Translations under genes and position numbers: made by a program
Part shown: piece after piece, positions 32,101 through 39,887 of the stretch
Numbering within the stretch: position 1 is the stretch's first letter
Layout: every line of letters starts with the position of its first letter
Assembly: GCA_028752905.1 (NCBI GenBank)
Contig: JAQNBH010000017.1
Location: forward strand, 30,100,823-30,164,822
Direction: 5' to 3'
Length of the DNA: 64,000 bases
Source of the DNA: Cladorhizidae sp. MBARI D1340-BT2
Taxonomy: Eukaryota > Porifera > Demospongiae > Poecilosclerida > Cladorhizidae
Notes under the pieces: model-generated
The model's database searches: none
What the model saw: only the letters and a program-made list of their open reading frames with translations
What the model was told of the DNA's origin: nothing

Positions 32101-35081
32101 ACTTGTGTGTATAAATATCTAGTAAATCTGTGTATAAATATCTAGTAAATCATTACTTGTGTGTATAAATATCTAGTAAATCATTAGCTTGTGTGTATAA
32201 ATATCTAGTAAATCATTACTTGTGTGTATAAATATCTAGTAAATCATTACTTATGTGTATGAATATCTAGTAAATCATTACTTGTGTGTATAAATATCTG
32301 TCGTGTGCTACAGTGTGCCTAGGAGCTCTCTTATTAATGTCTAAAACAAGTTGAGCAGGAGGCTTGTGGTCATCGCTAAGTCAACTGTCTAGCTACTTAC
32401 AATCCAGCACTCCTTCCCTTTCATTCAAACCACTCCAGCTGTTTTTATAATGACAGAGACACTCTCCTGGCGCAAGCTTCTCATGGTTGGTTGGGTCCTG
32501 CTGTTTGAGCGGTGGAGAACTACACTTATGTCCCACTGCAACTTCCAACTCATAGCTTCCAGGACTCCAGTGCCTTCAAACATTCTTTTCTAACCATGTT
32601 GGGCACTCCACATACCAGCACATGTTGTGTCTTGTTGGTATTGTTGACTGCACCCACGGAGGGCCAGCTACAGCCGCCTTCAAGGACTTGGTAGCAGTTG
32701 CACAGGAGAACTCCACCAACTGAAGAGAAGATCTTTGGGTACAGGATCACCTGCAGCTTCCTGGACTTGGTGACAGTTACCTAGGAGTGAGAACCCTACA
32801 AACCGAACAGCAGAACTGAACGCAGGGCAGTCTCTCTGCTTGCACATGAGCTAAGCTTGAAAGAGCACCATCAATGACGACCCTTCACCACATTTCCAAA
32901 TGCAATCTAGATAGTTGTGGGTGGGCACGCATTGGAACATTTGGGGTCTTCTGCTACTAAATTGAACGGACCTAGTCATGCAAGGAAGGACAAGGGAAAA
33001 GAAGGGGGGAAGGAAACTGATAGAAACTTGAACATTGGTTCCCCTAAAAATTTGGGGGGCGATTCAATGCACACTGGGAGTATTTTTTGCTAATAGCGAC
33101 CACAAGTACCATTTGGGCTGTAGGAAGCTCCAGTATGAGTTTTAGAGAGATTTGAGCTTTGTTTATTGGAGGGAAGGGATGGAGAGTGCCGGCCAACCAT
33201 TCTCTAAAAAAGTGGTTTTAAATGAATAGAGCGTTCTCCCTCATGATCAAGTCATTTCTATAATTGCAACTGGCTCCTGTAGTCCAGTCTGAACATGGTC
33301 AAGCTATGAATCCTTACCCCCTCCAAGCTTCTTCAACAGCATAGACTTCAACACCTTGCAGTGACTTTTTACTTGCACCATCACTACCAGAACCTCAGGA
33401 GTTGAACAAGAGCACACATGCAAGCACACAAGAGGATACACACACACACACACACACTGCAAGCCACTTTTAGTCATGAGTGTGTGCAGTTATTGTGTCT
33501 CCAGTAGAAGCACGTAGTCCTGGGCTGACATCATCACTGGACCAAGAGTCACTGTCACGCACACACCAGTATAAAGCAACTGGACTATGTCCACCATTGT
33601 GCTTGCCCAGGTCACAAAATATTAGGATTTCTACTGAGCACACCCTATCATCCAATGGCTCTGCTAAAACTACACTGTACAGTTCTTTAACTCTACACTT
33701 ACATCACAATTTACAAGAGCCTTTAGCCCTTTCAATCCTGCATATCTCTATAGAGCTAGTTTGCTGGAAGAGGCTTCAGCCCTTTCAATCCTACAGACCT
33801 CTAGTTTGCTGGTTTCTGGAAGAGCCTTCAGCCCCAATCTCACAGACCTCTGTAGAGCTAGTTTGCTGGAAAACTAGAGCCTTCAGCCCTCTTAATCCTG
33901 CAGACCTCTGTAGAAACTAGCTTGCTCTAGATATAGGCAACATCCACTTACTTCAAGCAACACATTAGAGTCCACAGTTAGCCTGCACTAAGACAACTGC
34001 CGCACATGCTCAGCACTACTTCATCAAGTCAAGAATTATCATCAAAGGGACGTGGGAGACGAGTGTTCCTGTTAGTCGTAGACATAGGTACCGGTACACA
34101 CAGTCTGGAAGTCCAGTGCATACTCGTATGTGTGAGCCTCAGCTATACTTGGGAGTGGAATACTCTGACCTAGTGGCACAATACAATAGCCTATTGGAGT
34201 ACGGGAAGATGCCATAAAAGGACTTCCTTGCCCTGTACAAAAGGTTTGGAAGCCTTAGCTCTAGGTGTTTGCAATGGAAGTAGTGTAATGTTACTATGGT
34301 GACTATAAGAAATCCAGGGCTGCTAGAGCAATACTCTTTTTCTGTTACACTGGGACACACAAACCTGCTGAAGAGGGAAAGTAACTATGCAGAGAGTGTA
34401 ATCCTTTGGACTTGAGACTGCATCAAATCATATACCCAGTGTGTGATGTCCACTAACTCTCTTTGCAGGCACCCATAGCTTTCACCATTGGGCATTGATG
34501 CATAGACTACTTCCTGCTACGAAAATATGCTGCAGGTAACAAGATAGGGTCCATCGATTATCAAATTAAGGGTTACCAAACTAGGGCTGCTACTTCTAGT
34601 AATTTCCATACAACTAGAGTGTTTCCACTAGTTGTTCAGCATAAATCATTCCACAGAGCTACTGTCAGCCTGCTTCTGGCACTAGGTTTGGCAGTGTGCA
34701 TTATTAAATTTAATCACAAATCTCAATTATGATCCAGTGTGTACCACTCAAGGTTTCAAGCATCATGCTCGCAGAGTTTACATTGCAAAAAAGCACTCTA
34801 TGTCACTCATATGGTCCTGTGACATATAGTTATACAAGGAAATAATCCAGAGAGGCTTACTTACTTACCCTGAGTCGAATCCTCATGTAAAAATAGCGAT
34901 CATTGTTTTGGAACAAAGTAAAGTTGTATATGAAGAGAATGATATTAATCAGCAACCAAGAGCCCTATAATTGAACACGCAGCAAGAGTCAGCAGCAAAA
35001 TCAGATAAACCAATGTCTGCATGCTATACTTACAAAAACGGCCCATTTGGGGAGCTCGTTTATAACCCAGCCTGAAGCCAT
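11423..35081 (-). CDS. NADPH oxidase, gp91phox/NOX2-like (11 exons)
   Basis: Assembled from 11 minus-strand exons with consistent GT-AG junctions and phases into about 598 residues, close to the family's ~570. The family product is a membrane flavocytochrome that moves electrons from cytosolic NADPH through FAD and two hemes to oxygen, making superoxide. The two-heme ligand pattern is visible: FHK plus MHVIAHW in one helix (exon 4), and [15 protein letters not shown] in another (exon 5), with 13 residues between the outer histidines. FAD site HPFTLTS (exon 7), NADPH-binding [11 protein letters not shown] (exon 9), THYGRPEW (exon 10), and CGPP with the conserved C-terminal NKENF (exon 11) are all present. 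There is no EF-hand region, so it is not NOX5/DUOX type. I left the gene symbol empty because NOX1/2/3 orthology cannot be resolved here. The introns are packed with minisatellites. Confidence 0.95.
11620..12262. other. NOX intron 10, unique part
   Basis: No coding or mobile-element feature is recognised between exon 11 and the minisatellite at 12.66 kb. It ends in a mononucleotide run of C followed by A (about 12259-12295). Confidence 0.4.
12663..13437. repeat. 43-bp minisatellite, ~18 copies (NOX intron 10)
   Basis: Unit: ctgctcaactataactggcc, then atgttgaaacatcacagtcctccc. Copies are nearly identical. Variants (actagcc for actggcc, ctcag for cacag) are interspersed, which suggests gene-conversion-like homogenisation. 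Two copies carry an extra base (ccactgctc). Confidence 0.95.
13440..14325. other. NOX intron 10, remainder
   Basis: Sequence of mixed composition with no recognisable exon or transposon. Short minus-strand frames here have no domain. Confidence 0.4.
14326..14502 (-). CDS. NOX exon 10
   Basis: Acceptor gtttgcag and donor gtaagg. Encodes [19 protein letters not shown] and [20 protein letters not shown], the penultimate NADPH-binding segment. It joins exon 9 through a split Ser codon and exon 11 through a split Asn codon. Confidence 0.93.
14691..16357. repeat. 23-bp minisatellite, ~72 copies (NOX intron 9)
   Basis: The unit is ggagttccacaaggcagcat plus tct. The 23-bp period rotates through all three frames every 69 bp, so several long frames stay open on both strands. 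In the plus sense each frame repeatedly reads GVPQGSIL. Substitution variants (cagggc, cctcaag, aaggaag, gaggttcc) recur in the same order about 437 bp (19 units) apart, giving a higher-order repeat. It lies wholly inside an intron and is not called as a gene. Confidence 0.96.
16540..16715. repeat. 41-bp tandem repeat, 4 copies (NOX intron 9)
   Basis: Unit: atgatctctggtctatctaa, then gagaattaacccttcttacac. The fourth copy has tatataagata instead of tatctaagaga. Confidence 0.9.
16763..17293. repeat. second 23-bp minisatellite, ~23 copies (NOX intron 9)
   Basis: Unit: agtgattacagggtctaggt plus ggg. The 3' half is less regular, with ggtgtggttaca and shortened units. Unrelated in sequence to the 14.7-kb array despite the same period. 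Confidence 0.94.
17344..17946. repeat. 36/40-bp minisatellite, ~16 copies (NOX intron 9)
   Basis: Unit: aagaagcataaccacaccta, then catccagtgctgggct. Some units have an extra ctac, making them 40 bp. Confidence 0.94.
17947..18362. other. NOX intron 9, between arrays
   Basis: Contains a two-copy ~45-bp duplication around 18140-18225 (ttccattcagagcatggccc / ttccattcaaagcatggccc). Nothing else is recognised. Confidence 0.5.
18365..18750. repeat. CA-rich 27/28-bp minisatellite
   Basis: Units of catgcatgcacgcacacaca plus acacacac repeat about 13 times with length variation. The alternating purine-pyrimidine content is potentially Z-DNA forming. Open frames on both strands are period artefacts. 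Confidence 0.93.
19017..19132. repeat. TAG/TAATAG trinucleotide microsatellite
   Basis: Runs of tag interrupted by taa and tagcag units, in NOX intron 9. Confidence 0.92.
19174..19288. repeat. ~56-bp direct duplication (NOX intron 9)
   Basis: gttgtcataagatatagtca, then tcagtagaccacaccctaaa, then taaaggcctatcctga occurs twice in tandem, almost identical. Confidence 0.88.
19572..19832 (-). CDS. NOX exon 9 (NADPH pyrophosphate-binding)
   Basis: Acceptor cttcatag and donor gtacac. Encodes [20 protein letters not shown], then [20 protein letters not shown] (the glycine-rich NADPH site), then [20 protein letters not shown]. It is strongly NOX2-like over its whole length. Confidence 0.95.
19856..20135. 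repeat. TG-rich compound microsatellite (NOX intron 8)
   Basis: Interrupted (tg)n and (tgta)n runs with a long pure (tg) tract at about 20098-20133. It starts within 25 bp of exon 9. Confidence 0.93.
20323..20441 (-). CDS. NOX exon 8
   Basis: Acceptor ccccctcag and donor gtgagt. Encodes [20 protein letters not shown] and the SWELPK end that leads into the NADPH domain. Ends two bases into a Lys codon. Confidence 0.94.
20764..21204. repeat. third 23-bp minisatellite, ~19 copies (NOX intron 7)
   Basis: Unit: ccttgacaacctggctgccc plus aag. A few shortened units occur (for example near 20865 and 20925). This is the third independent 23-bp-period array in the same gene. Confidence 0.94.
21205..21551. 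other. NOX intron 7, remainder
   Basis: No feature is recognised between the 23-bp array and exon 7. Confidence 0.4.
21552..21779 (-). CDS. NOX exon 7 (FAD-binding)
   Basis: Acceptor cccctag and donor gtaagt. Encodes the last transmembrane segment ([20 protein letters not shown]), [17 protein letters not shown], and EWHPFTLTS, the FAD-binding motif. The polypurine/polypyrimidine tract just upstream (21780-21900) forms an unusually long pyrimidine run before the acceptor. Confidence 0.94.
21780..21905. repeat. purine-rich (GGGGA)n-like tract
   Basis: Almost pure G/A on the plus strand, and therefore C/T on the sense (minus) strand just upstream of NOX exon 7. It may act as an extended polypyrimidine tract and could form triplex DNA. 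Confidence 0.8.
21965..23590. repeat. 33-bp minisatellite, ~49 copies (NOX intron 6)
   Basis: Unit: ccaagccctcgtgcaacttg, then aatctccgacccc. It is highly homogeneous. Because 33 is divisible by three, frames stay open on both strands for 200-580 codons ([11 protein letters not shown] on the minus strand). The frame changes at a truncated unit near 22608, and the array lies between two well-supported NOX exons. I therefore treat it as intronic. Its end is about 80 bp from exon 6. Confidence 0.96.
23674..23893 (-). CDS. NOX exon 6 (extracellular loop), 3' edge uncertain
   Basis: Acceptor ccttcctcag. Encodes [20 protein letters not shown], then [17 protein letters not shown]. It lies between heme-helix exon 5 and the last transmembrane exon, where NOX enzymes have the variable extracellular loop E. 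The family gives no strong conservation to fix the donor. I chose gtattt after CCCGTG because it keeps phase 0 with exon 7, but the exon could end earlier. Confidence 0.7.
24207..24388 (-). CDS. NOX exon 5 (heme helix)
   Basis: Acceptor gtgcacag and donor gtaggt. Encodes [40 protein letters not shown], then [13 protein letters not shown]. Both distal-helix heme-ligand histidines are present. Confidence 0.94.
24389..25035. other. NOX intron 4, unique part
   Basis: Contains short tgatgtgcatg repeats near 24450-24495 and 24755-24870. No coding feature is recognised. Confidence 0.5.
25036..25580. repeat. TAGGG-rich degenerate minisatellite (NOX intron 4)
   Basis: Irregular repetition of ggctagggttagggccaggg, cagggatagggccagg and atggt. 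It includes tagggttaggg, which matches two telomere units, but no pure telomeric run is present. G-tract spacing allows G-quadruplexes. Confidence 0.92.
25585..26300. repeat. 37-bp minisatellite with higher-order repeat (NOX intron 4)
   Basis: Unit: taatggggattagtagtagc, then taggcctaggcccaggg. Shortened units (lacking taggcctaggc) recur in the same order. The block starting agtagctaggcccagggtaa at about 25811 reappears at about 26075, giving a 264-bp higher-order period. Confidence 0.94.
26427..26651 (-). CDS. NOX exon 4 (heme helix)
   Basis: Acceptor tctttacag and donor gtatgt. Encodes [20 protein letters not shown], then [20 protein letters not shown], then a loop ending AVSL. Contains the first pair of heme-ligand histidines. 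Confidence 0.94.
26695..27010. repeat. CT-rich polypyrimidine minisatellite (NOX intron 3)
   Basis: Repeats of ccctcccatctctctctccc and cactcccacccctc on the plus strand. It fills nearly the entire intron between exons 4 and 3. Confidence 0.92.
27026..27136 (-). CDS. NOX exon 3
   Basis: Acceptor gttgttgtag and donor gtgagt. Encodes [20 protein letters not shown], then [21 protein letters not shown]...NFN...LLPVCRN is diagnostic of NOX1-4 enzymes. Confidence 0.95.
27206..27384. mobile_element. hAT-type MITE, ~179 bp (NOX intron 2)
   Basis: Perfect 15-bp terminal inverted repeats: cagggtttcatttag at 27206-27220 and ctaaatgaaaccctg at 27370-27384. The flanking octamers agcaacag and agttacag match at 6 of 8 positions, fitting an aged 8-bp duplication. 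Terminal CAGGG, the 8-bp flank and no coding content suggest a non-autonomous hAT. The interior holds long G and C runs. Confidence 0.8.
27385..28890. other. NOX intron 2, first unique part
   Basis: No exon or recognisable transposon. Contains a poly-C run (28262-28295) and AT-rich ttaattaat repeats with two copies of taactttgttcaggtctag and related segments at 28550-28730. Confidence 0.45.
28895..28990 (-). repeat. dispersed repeat with hammerhead-like core (minus-strand copy)
   Basis: Read on the minus strand: gacattt, ctggtgaagg, gttgaaatgtcgagagagta and aaagttgattatt. The last part matches the repeat at 49913-49945. The core is ctggtga rather than ctgatga. The tandem array at 28940-29395 grew from this element. 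Confidence 0.45.
28940..29395. repeat. ~75-bp tandem repeat, 6 copies (NOX intron 2)
   Basis: Unit: tttcaactccatgcctggtc, then cttcaccagtaaacaaatgt, then ctctattctaataccccaat, then atagggagacatcagg. Copies differ by a few substitutions. Within each unit gagacat and atgtctc can pair around the conserved middle. Confidence 0.93.
29635..32300. repeat. 32-bp AT-rich minisatellite, ~80 copies (NOX intron 2)
   Basis: Unit: tagtaaatcattagcttgtg, then tgtataaatatc. At ~2.7 kb it is the largest array in the window. Variant order shows higher-order copying. The block with tgtgtataactagtaaatc recurs 331 bp later (30000, 30331), and a longer block starting at 29696 recurs at 31089 (1393 bp later). Confidence 0.96.
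32301..33715. other. NOX intron 2, second unique part
   Basis: No supported exon. Small frames on both strands have no domain. A short (ca)n run is at 33437-33457. Confidence 0.4.
33716..33935. repeat. ~60-bp degenerate tandem repeat, 4 copies
   Basis: Repeats of cttcagccctttcaatcctg, then cagacctctgtagagctag, then tttgctggaa, with indels. Confidence 0.85.
33936..34868. other. NOX intron 2, last unique part
   Basis: No feature is recognised up to exon 2. Confidence 0.4.
34869..34964 (-). CDS. NOX exon 2 (first transmembrane helix)
   Basis: Acceptor ttatag and donor gtaagt. Encodes [20 protein letters not shown] and [12 protein letters not shown]. Length and phase fit between exon 1 and the ALAFARAP exon. 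Confidence 0.9.
35034..35081 (-). CDS. NOX exon 1 (start)
   Basis: Encodes [16 protein letters not shown] (16 codons) and ends at donor gtaagt. The match in position to the NOX N-terminus (short W-rich lead into helix 1) decides the start. Another ATG in a different frame lies upstream (35235), but that frame has no NOX similarity. Confidence 0.88.
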
Positions 35082-35330
35082 GGTTTTCACTCCTCAGGTT
35101 GGTCCGCAACAACAATTCCTGAAGCGCAAATCTAAATTTTCCGGAGCTTTTCTCAATATCACGCTCCAAAGAGCTCTTCTTTCTCACCTCCAAAACTAGA
35201 TGTTTACCTGTGTCCTGTTTGGTTTTCATTCCCATCAGGGGCTCGGGGCGGAGTCCCGTACCGTGCCACGCCCATTCAATTGAGTGGGTGTAGACATTAC
35301 GAATTCCTTTTAGGGCCAGGGTGTGGACAG
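35082..35330 (-). promoter_or_regulatory. NOX 5' UTR / promoter-proximal region
   Basis: Lies immediately upstream of the NOX start codon. It is relatively GC-rich around 35235-35285 compared with the AT-rich sequence beyond. A near-perfect palindrome cccattcaattgagtggg (about 35269-35286), with a CAATTG centre, is flanked by two GC-box-like ccacgccc/gggtgtag edges. No TATA box is evident. The transcription start cannot be fixed from sequence. Confidence 0.35.
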
Positions 35331-35709
35331 CGACATAGCAAAATTAATAGACCGTTGCGATGGCAAATAAATCATGCGTTTTGTGATCAAACCACAAATT
35401 TGTCTCATTTGAATTTGGTGGTCCATGATCTGCAGGCAGAACAATGATCATAAATAGTTGTAAAGCTACGAAAGTGGAAAAGTTTTTGCAAAAGCTTACT
35501 TTTCCCACGAGCTAGTAGCTCATAAGAAATAGTTACTGGTGTAGATTTCGTCTCATGAAAATCTTGGCATCATATAAGAATGTCAAGGTGTTCATCAGTG
35601 TTATTATTATTATTGTTGTTGTTAATAATTTATTTTACAGTACATTTGTGAGAATGTGAGTGATATATACGATGAAGATATTGAGTCTGTTAACTGGCAA
35701 GATCTACTG

Positions 35710-36312
35710 AAAGCCATTATAGATTAGGAGAGTAGGGGACAAACATGCATTTGGAACATAATAAGTGGAAGGTGCATGGATTATCGGGATCAAAGGTAGA
35801 GAGAAATACAGACCATAAATGCTTATTTAGTTTCAATTTAATAGTGGCCATAGTCTGTTGCACATCTATAAGTGGAATGATTTTCCAGAGCCTGGGTAGT
35901 CGAATAAAATAAAAGTGCCTGGAAAGATTATTACACATCCTCGAGTGGTTGAGCTTTAGTGACTGTGATGATCGAGTGTTGGTGGAGGCGAAAGTTATGT
36001 GGCTCGATATATTGAAGCTGGTAGTTGTATTTTTTATGCTCCTTATGAAAAACATAATGTCAGCAAGTTCATCAGTGGAAGAATCTTTAGTTCAACCGTC
36101 TAGACTTATAGTCCATGGTGTAATTGTTTAGAACAAATTTTGTAGCACGTCTTTGAATTCTGTCAAATGCCACAATATAGGTCTCCAGAGCGGTGAAACC
36201 ATATACCAATTGAGATCTAACGAGAGCTAGATAAAGGGTCTTTTTGGTTTCCACAGAGTTGACATGACTGAAGGTTCTACGTATCAGACCTAGGCACTTA
36301 TATGCTTTACTT
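35710..36312 (-). pseudogene. 3' remnant of a CR1/L2-like LINE reverse transcriptase
   Basis: Minus-strand translation in several frames gives the C-terminal region of a non-LTR reverse transcriptase. KCLGLIRRTFSHVNSVETKK, LYLALVRSQLVYGFTALETY and FDRIQRRATKFVL come first (about 36130-36310). HFYFIRLPRLWKIIPLIDVQ and IKLKLNKHLWSVF lie closer to the 3' end (about 35750-35900). These thumb/connection motifs (LVRSqLvYg, iQRRATk, R...LW..P) are typical of CR1/L2/Rex-type elements. Frameshifts make it non-functional. The 5' part is missing, as in ordinary 5'-truncated copies. Confidence 0.75.
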
Positions 36313-36317
36313 AAAAT

Positions 36318-36390
36318 ATGATTGTAGTGAAAATTCCAGCTCAGATCATTCGATACGTATATATCTGAGCGGAATTTTCACTACAATCAT
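36318..36390. repeat. 28-bp-arm inverted repeat (hairpin)
   Basis: atgattgtagtgaaaattcc plus agctcagat at 36318-36346 is the inverse of atctgagc plus ggaattttcactacaatcat at 36363-36390, with a ~16-base loop. There is one unpaired base. It sits at the 5' truncation edge of the LINE remnant. Confidence 0.88.
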
Positions 36391-37480
36391 AGTATCAGTA
36401 GCTATACCAAAACATGGTACCGCTCCCACTAACTTCCGAAAGTTATTTTTTAACTTAGTTGACCAGATTTGTTTTTCTCATAGCTAATCTTGGCTACGAG
36501 TTCATGCATGGCACAAATTTATAAAAACAAGTATCATGAAACGTTATTCTAAAGCTTATCACTACACTTTTATGAAAAAAGAGTTTTTTACCCCACCACC
36601 CTCAATTATATAGAGTTTTGTCAGTTATATAGAGTTATGTACCACCCGGAGTTTTGTACCACCCTCAATTATATAGAGTTATGTACCAACATGATGTTGA
36701 TTGTGTGTCCCCATAGAGCTATTGTCAAGCTACTTCAATCTTCCTCAACCCGGTGTGATGTTGGTCCACTGTGTGTTCCCTTATTGCCAACCTTGATCCC
36801 AATGGGGTTGTGGAAATCTGATGGCAGCACGGTTGTTTAACCTGATCTGCTGCCTACTTATTATCGTGCACTACAACCTATTCTGTTGTTCTGGTGTGTA
36901 ATAAATTCAAGAAGTTGAAGTAAAGAAAGATATTTCTGATGGCAACATGAACCAGATCGTCTGGCTCTAACCTTTGCTCAATGATAATCTCCAGCGAGAA
37001 ATGTTAGTGCAAATATTCAAGCAAGATTCTCTTAATTAATATCCAAGTAGTGTGCAGAAGTACCAAAATGCATTTTAATTTTACAAAAATAAACAAACAA
37101 ATACAAAATATGGAAATAATATTTTATCATGGATTTTTATTTATTTTTTATAATAATAATAATTAGTTATAATAAAAAAATTAATTAATGAATTTAAAAA
37201 AGTTAGTAATAATACAAATTGAAAATAAATAAATTTATTTTTTATTTTTAAGTTAGATTTAAGTTCAACAAAAACCCCAATAATAGTCACTCTATATAGG
37301 AACTCTCAGTTGATTGAACTTTAAAAAATATTCTACTTCAGTGCTGACCCTGCATTTGTTCTAGTTTGGCCATTAGTGCTGTTTTAAAGATTAAGGGCCT
37401 TGTGGCCAGGCTAATACCAGATCCAAACTCTTTCCAGGGTCAAGAGGTTTCCAATGGCTGTATATGTGATGTGTGGGGGA
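36391..37480. other. AT-rich intergenic segment
   Basis: Contains a small tatatagagttatgtacca repeat (36600-36690) and a very AT-rich stretch at 37070-37260. No gene is recognised. Confidence 0.45.
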
Positions 37481-37484
37481 AGGC

Positions 37485-37600
37485 CCACCAACACACACAC
37501 ACACACATGATGTGCACATGCACACACACACACATGCATGCATGCACACACCATGCACACACACATGCATACACACATGCACACATGCTTGCACACACAA
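37485..37600. repeat. CA/CATG microsatellite
   Basis: Runs of acacac mixed with atgcatgcatgcaca. Simple-sequence DNA. Confidence 0.9.
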
Positions 37601-37699
37601 ATCAAAGTGCTTCAAGGAACACTTCCCCAGGTGCACCATAGAGCTCGAAAGCTCCAAGCTTATCGTTTGTTGTAATCATTACTATCTCACTTTCTCAGC

Positions 37700-37800
37700 A
37701 ATCAACTTTCTCGATGTTTTGGCTAGACGCTCTACCCTTCTTTTCTGATGAAGGTTAGAGCATTTAGCTGAAATGTTGAGATGGGGATATAGTCAAACCA
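37700..37800 (+). repeat. dispersed palindromic repeat with hammerhead-like core, copy A
   Basis: tctcgatg at 37709-37716 can pair (with G-U) with tgttgaga after the core. Between them lie CTGATGA (37745-37751), a tagagcatttagct segment and GAAA (37770-37773). That order (stem III, stem I, CUGAUGA, stem II, GAAA, stem III) is the type-III hammerhead arrangement known from Penelope-like retroelement termini. The palindromic nature also allows a simple foldback MITE reading. Confidence 0.45.
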
Positions 37801-38394
37801 TCCCCTGGAGCATGTGGGAATTACATCCAATTATTGCTGAGCATAAAACCATCGTTTATCAGGCAGTGCCCAAAATAGGTGTTTGGGCCTGCACACACAT
37901 GTAGCACATATTTGGAAAGCTATTGAACCTAGGAAGGCTTTGGACTTGTTTGGGGAGCCTTTGGCCATTGTCTCCAAACCTTTAAAACATCCGCAAAGGC
38001 CAGAATGTTGTATATAGTTTAATGTTGATATAAGAGAGAGGAAGGGGGTCCCCCATCACACCACTCTCCTAGCCTTGCCATGCCCCAAAGCTTTAACACG
38101 ACCATAATAACCAAATTGGGCAGATCAGGGTCGGCACTGAAGTGCAATGTATTTATTGGTGGGTGGGAGAATTGGGCGAGGGAGGGAAGATATTTCTGCT
38201 AGTAAATTTTCCGACTGCTGTTACTATGATATTAATGAACACTTTCACATCTGCACAGCTGTTGCACAACACCACCTGCCTTGCATCATGGTGGTCTCCA
38301 CAGCATAAACTCTGTTTTGAATTCCAGCATGGGATTCAAAACACAAAAACAAAGAGTTTGACACAGAGACCCTGAGTGCCTGTTGTTTGTTTTT
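37801..38394. other. intergenic, nothing recognised
   Basis: No coding, RNA or transposon signature is seen. Confidence 0.4.
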
Positions 38395-38395
38395 C

Positions 38396-38500
38396 TTTGG
38401 TGGTGGTGGGGTTGGTGCTGCTGGTGGTGGTGGTGGTGGTGGGGGGGGGGGGGGGGTGGTGGTGTGTGTATGTGTGTGCATTTCTGTGTGTGTGTTTGGT
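38396..38500. repeat. GGT / poly-G / TG microsatellite
   Basis: (ggt)n followed by a G run and (gt)n. Potentially G-quadruplex forming on the plus strand. Confidence 0.9.
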
Positions 38501-39454
38501 GTGTATAAGTTGGTGGATTTTAAAAAATATACCATTTATCATACCAGTCTTTCATAGAACATAAAACAATTGGAGAGGAGTAGAGCTAGGCAGATGACAC
38601 AAACAAATTATTTGGGGATAACATCAAAAATTGTAAGCATATTTTCTTGACCAGATAGGAAAACTTTAGGTATGACTTCTGGCCACCTCTTCTCAGCAGC
38701 AAGAACCTTCTTTGGATGACTAATTGTTAAGCCACAGATAACATAGAGTGAAGAATCACTAGTGCAGGATGTGACAATGTAAATGGCGTGAGCTTTTCCC
38801 AGTTAGCAAACATAATAAGTACTTGAAAAAAGCTGAGTAAAAGGTGAAGTGGGTGAATAATGGACAAGAATGGGTAGAGGTTCCAACAAAAATTGTTTGT
38901 TAAGCTTCTTATAGGGAATAGGGTGATGCTGTTTTTCACGTCCTCCATGTGTGAGTAACCTCCATATACTTATAACGTACAGGCAATAACCAGGAACAAC
39001 AACAAAAATGCTACATAATTAGTAGGTCTTCCTTGTTCAGGAATAATTTGCACCTGGTTGGCCTTGATCTGGTGAAGTATCTGTGCTTTTAGTCTTATCT
39101 TCACTGGGCAGTGAAACAGAATTAAACAAGCACATGGTTTTAGCATAAACCATAAATCTTGAGTACCTAGTGAAACATCTGAATGTGTGGAAACTTCTCA
39201 TTTGATCACTTCGAAGCTGGCCAGAAAAAAAGGAAGAAACAATAAAAAAATTTAAAAAAAGAGCTTAGCTACTAAACTTGAAGCCACCTCCAGATAACTA
39301 GCCAATTTCAAAAGAATTGTCCGCATAGGAAAAAGCTCGAGACTATCAAGTGTGAAGTTATTGCTACATTAGACATTGCTATGGTGCCCCTATTCTGTCC
39401 CTACACGCGCTATTCTGTGTACTGTGAGGCCTGCAAGTGTGTGTTAGTTGGCTA
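38501..39454. other. intergenic, nothing recognised
   Basis: No supported gene. AT-rich with short frames only. Confidence 0.4.
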
Positions 39455-39645
39455 GCAATCATATCCTGCATAGCAAATCGCATCCTGCGTCGAAAATCAT
39501 ATCCTGCATAGCATCCTGCATCGAAAATCATATCGATACTGCATAGCAAATCGCATCCTGCATGGAAAATCATGCATAGCACATGGAAAATCATATAACA
39601 AATCACATCCTGCATAGCACATCATATCCAGCATGGAAAATCTCC
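39455..39645. repeat. catcctgcat degenerate tandem repeat
   Basis: Irregular ~20-40-bp units built from atcctgcatagcaaatcgc and atcctgcatcgaaaatcat. Confidence 0.85.
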
Positions 39646-39887
39646 CCATGGTATGAACTGCATGGCTTTCAAGACTTCTTGAATTGTATTAAATCCTGCT
39701 AGGCAACCTACACATCATAATACATGCCATGCAAAGCTAAAGATGCCATGATAATAAATTTCTATGCTGAGATTCATCACAAAATGCTGATCAGACCCTT
39801 TCCAATCAGTAAATGTTTTGGCATGCATTCATGTATGTACCACTCAGTGACTCTGGTTGCCCTATCTGTGTTAGATAGTGTGTGTGT

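Noticed and set aside
34945..35235. 96-codon minus frame starting MGMKTKQDTG upstream of and overlapping NOX exon 1
   Set aside because: A different frame, [16 protein letters not shown] at 35081, joins cleanly to the conserved NOX exons. The longer frame has no NOX similarity and runs through the intron.
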